From Asterias amurensis (taxonomy: Eukaryota > Echinodermata > Asteroidea > Forcipulatida > Asteriidae), in the NCBI RefSeq assembly GCF_032118995.1, contig NC_092662.1, forward strand, positions 16,195,701-16,259,700: DNA of 64,000 nucleotides. The letters run 5' to 3'. Shown here one piece after another: positions 45,146-64,000 of this stretch; position 1 is the stretch's first letter; every line of letters begins with the position of its first letter. The notes below the pieces were generated by a model, which was not told where the DNA came from, searched no databases, and was given only the letters and a program-made list of their open reading frames with translations. The position numbers were made by a program, and so were the translations under genes.

Positions 45146-45625
45146 TCTTGAATTTCTTTGAGCGGTTGGTGGCGCTCGTCAGTCAGACTCGTCCCCGGAG
45201 TACTTCGAACTCCACCCTCTCTAGCATAAACAAGAGGGGTATATCCAGGGTACGGATGAGGAAAAACATTTCTGATTTTGAAAATAAATTACCCATACAA
45301 ATACCATATGCCAGGCAAATAAATATAAAACAGTAATTTAAAACTTTGGAAGGCCTAGCCTTTCAAACTTGTATAGAGTAGCCCTAGTTACTGACAAAAG
45401 GTCTGAGTGAAATTAGATCTCAAGTTTTAGGAGGTAGGCCAACATTGAATGATGGTATTGTCAACCTTTTGCAGTTATTAAAAAGCCCACTGGGATTCAA
45501 AGAGATTCTGGGAACAGTATACTCAGCACCAAGGATAAAAAATATTTCTTTATTTGCGATGCATGCACCGGTTAAAAATAAACAGGCCTGTATTGAAAAA
45601 TGTATGAAATTTCACATTCCCTATT

Positions 45626-46841
45626 CAGTGGCGTAACCAGAGGGGGGGGGGGGGGAGAATATTCTTATAGGCCCAGCACTGTATAGGCCTAGAATATAAA
45701 TCGTTTAAGGCTGCATAAAATGCTGCCGTAAAGGAAAACTTGTATTCATATCAGTATATGGACTATAACATGAAAAATGCATGGAAACGCGCGCGCGATC
45801 TTATTGGCGGTAAATGTTTGTTGTGGTTTTGCGGTTACAGAGAGTGCAGGATGTGACAAAGTTCTGTTAAATACGTGGTGGTCTGAACGCAGACCAATAG
45901 CTCCGTTAACACAACTTAGTCAGATCAGATGGTCAGATGCACTACAGAGAAATTTACTACAGCAAAATGGCCAGCGAAAAAGGTTGCTTAGACCATTAAT
46001 TTCTTCTCCTTTGAAGCAAGCGGTGCAATTGAGAGGAGATAGGCCTATTTTAAATATCCGTTTCATAACTAACATGTGATTATTAAACACCCACAATTTC
46101 AATCCTGTATTTTGTTGTTTTGTTGATGGCTTACACTTGTTACAATAAGGCCAAGTAAAAAAAGAGAAACATGTTTAGTGTCTGGGTTTCTCAAAAAAAG
46201 GAAGGAGGAGGGGCTTGTTATTTTTTATTTCAAAATGGCCGCCATGAATGTCAAATATAATTTTTCTGCTGCTGAAAGGCACAAAACATTAATGAAACAG
46301 TTTGGTCAAGGCATTCAGACAAGACATTCAGATTTTGTTCTGTTTTGCTGAGATCATTTAAAATAACCCTTTTTCAACAAAAACAAAAACAAAATGTGCA
46401 TAAAAAAAACTTAAGCAAAAAAAAAAGGAGGTGTCCTGTAAAAAGGAAGCGGGCGGGGACGCTAAACATTCCTATTTTTCTATTTTTACTTGGCCTAATA
46501 TTATTATGTTTTGGGTATTTTACACACCCACAGAGCCTATTTGAGAATGCCGTGTGCAACTCTAAATTGGTACTTGGTGATCACAGTTGGTAATTTAATC
46601 CTTTTATACAGTCGAAAGGTTTTATCTTATACAAAATGACAAGTTCTCTAAGATTTGGTTGTTTTCGCAATCTTTTGTTACCTGCTGACTATGTAGACTG
46701 TTTTAGAACTGCATTGGTGTGTATCAACTATATATCAGTTAACATATTTAATAATAATCGTGCACTTCTTTGCCCCCCCCCCCCAAATTTAAGCTTGCCC
46801 CCACTTGCCCCACCAAATGAAAATGTCTAGTTACGCCGCTG
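45626..46841. mobile_element. Candidate 1.2-kb DNA transposon remnant
   Basis: The ends CAGTGGCGTAACCAG and CTAGTTACGCCGCTG are inverted with two mismatches. Both are followed inward by G/C homopolymer runs. CAGTGGCGTA-type ends recall hAT elements, but no 8-bp target duplication is evident. An internal 100-aa frame (45777..46079) is not recognisable as a transposase. Confidence 0.5.
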
Positions 46842-46907
46842 CACACTTTGGTCATTCTGAGAACAGGGAATTGCTTTTAAAAGGAAGGGTGGGGAAGGCT
46901 TATATAC

Positions 46908-47277
46908 TTAAAGACAGTGGACAGTATTGGTAATTGTCAAAGATAGTCTTTTCACTTAGTGTATCTCAACATATGCATAAAATAACAAACCTGTGAAAAT
47001 TTGAGCTCAATCGGTCGTCGAAGTTGCGAGATACTAATGAAAGAAAAAACACCCCATGTCACAGATAAGTGATTTAGAGACCTCAAATTCTAAATCTGAG
47101 GTCTCGAAATCAAATTCACGGAAACTACTTCTTTCTCGAAAACTGCGCCACCTCATCAGAGGGAGCCGTTTCTCACAACGTTTTATACTATCAACCTCTC
47201 CCCATTACTCATTACCAAGTAAGGTTTTATGCTAATAATTATTTTGAGTAATTACCAATAGTGTCCACTGCCTTTAA
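46908..47277 (+). mobile_element. MITE family A copy
   Basis: TTAA-bounded, with ends AGACAGTGGACAGTATTGGT and ACCAATAGTGTCCACTGCCT and all internal landmarks. Confidence 0.92.
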
Positions 47278-47279
47278 AT

Positions 47280-48930
47280 CCAGGCTACATTGGTTTTTGG
47301 AACTGCTCGAGTATTGTTTTAATCCTAAATTTTATTTAAAATGTAGATTGTATACAACCAAACCTGTGAACATTTTAAATGGTAGTCAAGTTTTTGAGAT
47401 ATCGCCAAAAAATCCTGAAAGCAATTAATGCCCACACAGGAAGAATCATCAGTAATTTGAAAACACAATCTGAGAAACATTATTGACAGTAACGCTTCTC
47501 ATCTTCAAATTATGGGGCATTAAACGCCTATTTAAAATTAACTTGCCCAAATTTCCCATTACTCCATTAAAAAAAATTGTTATACACAAAGGGTCAAAAT
47601 TGTTGAATAAAACTTGCCAATATCGATGTATCTTTTTAAATACAAAACACTACTCTTTTATTAGCAAAACACAAAATATGAATAATTACAATTAGTTCAT
47701 GAACCACTCTGAAAAACGCGTCTTTGTACATTTCGCAATACTACAATCTCAAATTATTATCCAATAAGAAATTTATTTTACATAGAATGAATCAATTAAA
47801 TTGTCGTGACACACAAACATTAACAAACATAATCAAAATGACATCATCTTGACAACACCTCATACAAATAATGTGATCAACGATCAATATAATTATTAGA
47901 AGAGACTACAGCTAAAAGCATTATTGGTTATACAACAAAAAGATTATGTACAAATTTGCAATTGATTATATATATTTTTAATAAAACTTTAGTTAATATT
48001 TTTCCAAATACAGACTACGTTAGCAAGGCTAAAAGCAGACAACTCTTTTACAATTTTATTTTTATATTTAAAGCTCAGTGATGACGTGTTAAAATACTCC
48101 AAGACATTTAGCACTCAAATGAGTATTTAAATGGTGAAGCTACAAACTATGAAATCACCATGACAACCTACTGCTTTTCAGTGCAGTCCGTACATCCTTA
48201 TAAATCTCTGAAGAATACAATGTTAATTGTCAAAACCTTTCTTCATTCTTTCGCTCATTAGTCTCTGCCCATTTCTTTGGAGACTATTTTTTCTTAAATG
48301 TCATCTGGAATTAGTTTTTTTTAACTTAAAGTGTAAGATTCTCAGATGCTTTGTGTCTTTTATAATTAGGCTCTCCATAAATTTCACTTTTTTTAATCTG
48401 CATAGTAAGAATTAATATTACTTTTTTCATATTTATATACAAAACATGGATGGCATTTATTTTACAGAAAACTACTTAACTAAATTAGGGGCAAACTACA
48501 TTCTAAATAGATTGTTTTCTCATACTGCTTACTTCCGAAAACACTATCTTTCCCAGTGGACAATATAACATTTTGCCACAATAGGTGGAAAGGTAAAGGT
48601 TGGATCTTGCAATTTATTTGAAGATACAGTTTTATGTATTTTTTTAAACTAAGTTTTCATTAATTTGTGTTTAGATACAAGTGGTCAAGCACAAATAAAT
48701 GTTTACAAGTTTCCTTTGACTCTAATATTCAATGAGAAAATAAAGTGAGAAATCATCTGAAATGTTGCATGCCTGCATACCAACCAAATCATAGGCTTCT
48801 AAAAAAGACAAAACAAAGAAACTTTTTGTGGTCATTCTATTTTCAAAAAGCACCTACTTTTTTTTTGCACACCAGAGATGTTGATATCTGCAAAATATAA
48901 TTCACAGCTAGAGGCAACTAGTAAGTAAAC
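47280..48930. other. AT-rich intergenic DNA, nothing recognised
   Basis: Very AT-rich sequence with homopolymer runs. I see no coding, RNA or repeat structure I can support. Confidence 0.5.
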
Positions 48931-49295
48931 TTAAAGCCATTATACCCTTTCGGTACAGGGAAAAAAAAAAGTTCACAGATTTACAAATAATTTACAGGGT
49001 TTACAGAAGGTAATGGTGAAAGACTTCTCTTGAAATATTGTTCCATGAAATGCTTTACTTTTTGAGAAAACACTAAAACAATATATATTCTCGTTAGCGA
49101 GAATTACGGATTTATTTCCTAGTCATGACACGGCAAAATGCGCGGAAACAAGAATGGGTTTTCCCGTTATTTTCTCCCGACTCCGACGACCAATTGAGCC
49201 TAAATTTTCACAGGTTTGTTATTTTATATAAGTTGTGATACACGAAGTGTGGGACTTGGACAATACTGTTTACCGAAAGTGTATAATGGCTTTAA
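48931..49295. mobile_element. MITE family A2 (TTAA-bounded relative of family A)
   Basis: TTAA bounds both ends. Termini AGCCATTATACCCTTTCGGT and ACCGAAAGTGTATAATGGCT are inverted. The right interior (CGACGACCAATTGAGCCTAA, CACAGGTTTGTTATTTTATA) is shared with family A, whereas the left interior (ATTCTCGTTAGCGAGAATTA hairpin) is new. Confidence 0.85.
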
Positions 49296-49661
49296 CAAAT
49301 TAAAATCTGAAGCTAAGTTCTCAGAAAATTAAAATTCTAGTTATTAAGTAAGCCATTACCTCCCACCAGCTCCAGAATGTTCAACTAGCTTTGATTCTTT
49401 TACTCTAGTAGTATTCAATCGCTGTAAGAGTTGAACTTTAAACTGACCACAAGACACTGAGGTAGAAAATAAAAACCTGGGAAAATCTTTGAGGAATAAT
49501 ATAGAGGTAGAAACAAACATCAACAATAAACTAGAGTTTTAACCAACTAGTATATGTATAATCAACATCTACTATTTTCAACTCTGACCCATCCTGACCC
49601 ATACCTAGACCTTTAAACAGCAACTCGACATGACCTCTGAACCCAATTGACCTCTTCCTCC

Positions 49662-63819
<14,158 letters not shown>

Positions 63820-64000
63820 CTTTAAGAAGGGAAAATAGAAATATAATCACTCGACAAAAATGGAGAACACAAAAGAAAAGCAGGGGTTTAATAAATAGTT
63901 CTTGGAGGACAGTAATGCAGAGATAAGATTTGACAAATGTGGAAAATCCTGAAAAATGCCTTGCGGCCTGGGTTTCATAAAGCTGTTAAGCAGAAAATAA
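63820..64000 (-). other. DNMT1 intron at the window edge
   Basis: The interval upstream of the first visible DNMT1 exon. The last 30 bases (GGGTTTCATAAAGCTGTTAA) look like the start of a MITE related to 40846..41088. Confidence 0.5.

Noticed and set aside
45777-46079. 100-aa open frame with WWSERRPIAPL
   Set aside because: It lies inside the candidate DNA transposon remnant. I could not match it to any transposase or host domain, so no gene is called.

Overview
This is a stretch of animal nuclear genome. Genes are split by GT-AG introns, are all conserved metazoan families, and sit among abundant MITEs, tRNA-derived SINEs and tandem repeats. The protein set (TRUB2, HSD17B8, PTRH1, CMTR2, DNMT1 and an intronless class A GPCR), together with the repeat landscape, suggests a marine invertebrate deuterostome, most likely an echinoderm and perhaps a sea star. 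The taxonomic guess rests on general resemblance and is an inference.

Layout, left to right. 1-1455: the last two coding exons of a TRUB2-like mitochondrial pseudouridine synthase (+), with a poly(A) signal at 1589. 1600-8045: a 6.4-kb minisatellite whose unit carries a perfect 18-bp palindrome. 8936-14166: a complete seven-exon HSD17B8 (-). 14388-16827: a complete five-exon PTRH1 (+), divergent from HSD17B8 across 221 bp. 16999-18961: intergenic, no recognisable gene. 18962-28492: a complete 17-exon CMTR2 cap2 methyltransferase (+). 28493-30200: a 162-bp-unit satellite that begins at the CMTR2 stop codon. 30200-39650: intergenic and repeat-rich, including a duplicated block of about 0.9 kb (34.1-35.0 kb and 37.5-38.8 kb). 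39711-40751: an intact 346-aa single-exon GPCR (+). 40.8-49.6 kb: repeat-rich, with a unit present about three times (41.1-44.3 kb). 49662-63819: 19 exons of DNMT1 (-), from the CXXC zinc finger to the stop codon; the N-terminal exons lie beyond the right edge.

Three neighbouring genes (TRUB2, HSD17B8, PTRH1) belong to families that act in mitochondrial RNA, fatty-acid and translation metabolism. CMTR2 acts on mRNA caps and DNMT1 maintains CpG methylation. They are separate housekeeping genes rather than an operon, and only HSD17B8/PTRH1 look as if they share a promoter.

The most interesting observations are: (1) a near-perfect 59-bp-arm hairpin inserted at the PTRH1 exon 1 donor, with an 11-bp direct duplication that copies the 5' splice site; (2) an occupied/empty site pair inside the window that shows a dispersed MITE family has TTAA target duplications; (3) the palindrome minisatellite; (4) linkage of genes whose human orthologues lie in three different members of the MHC paralogon (6p21, 9q34, 19p13). 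No clearly new multi-gene system was found.
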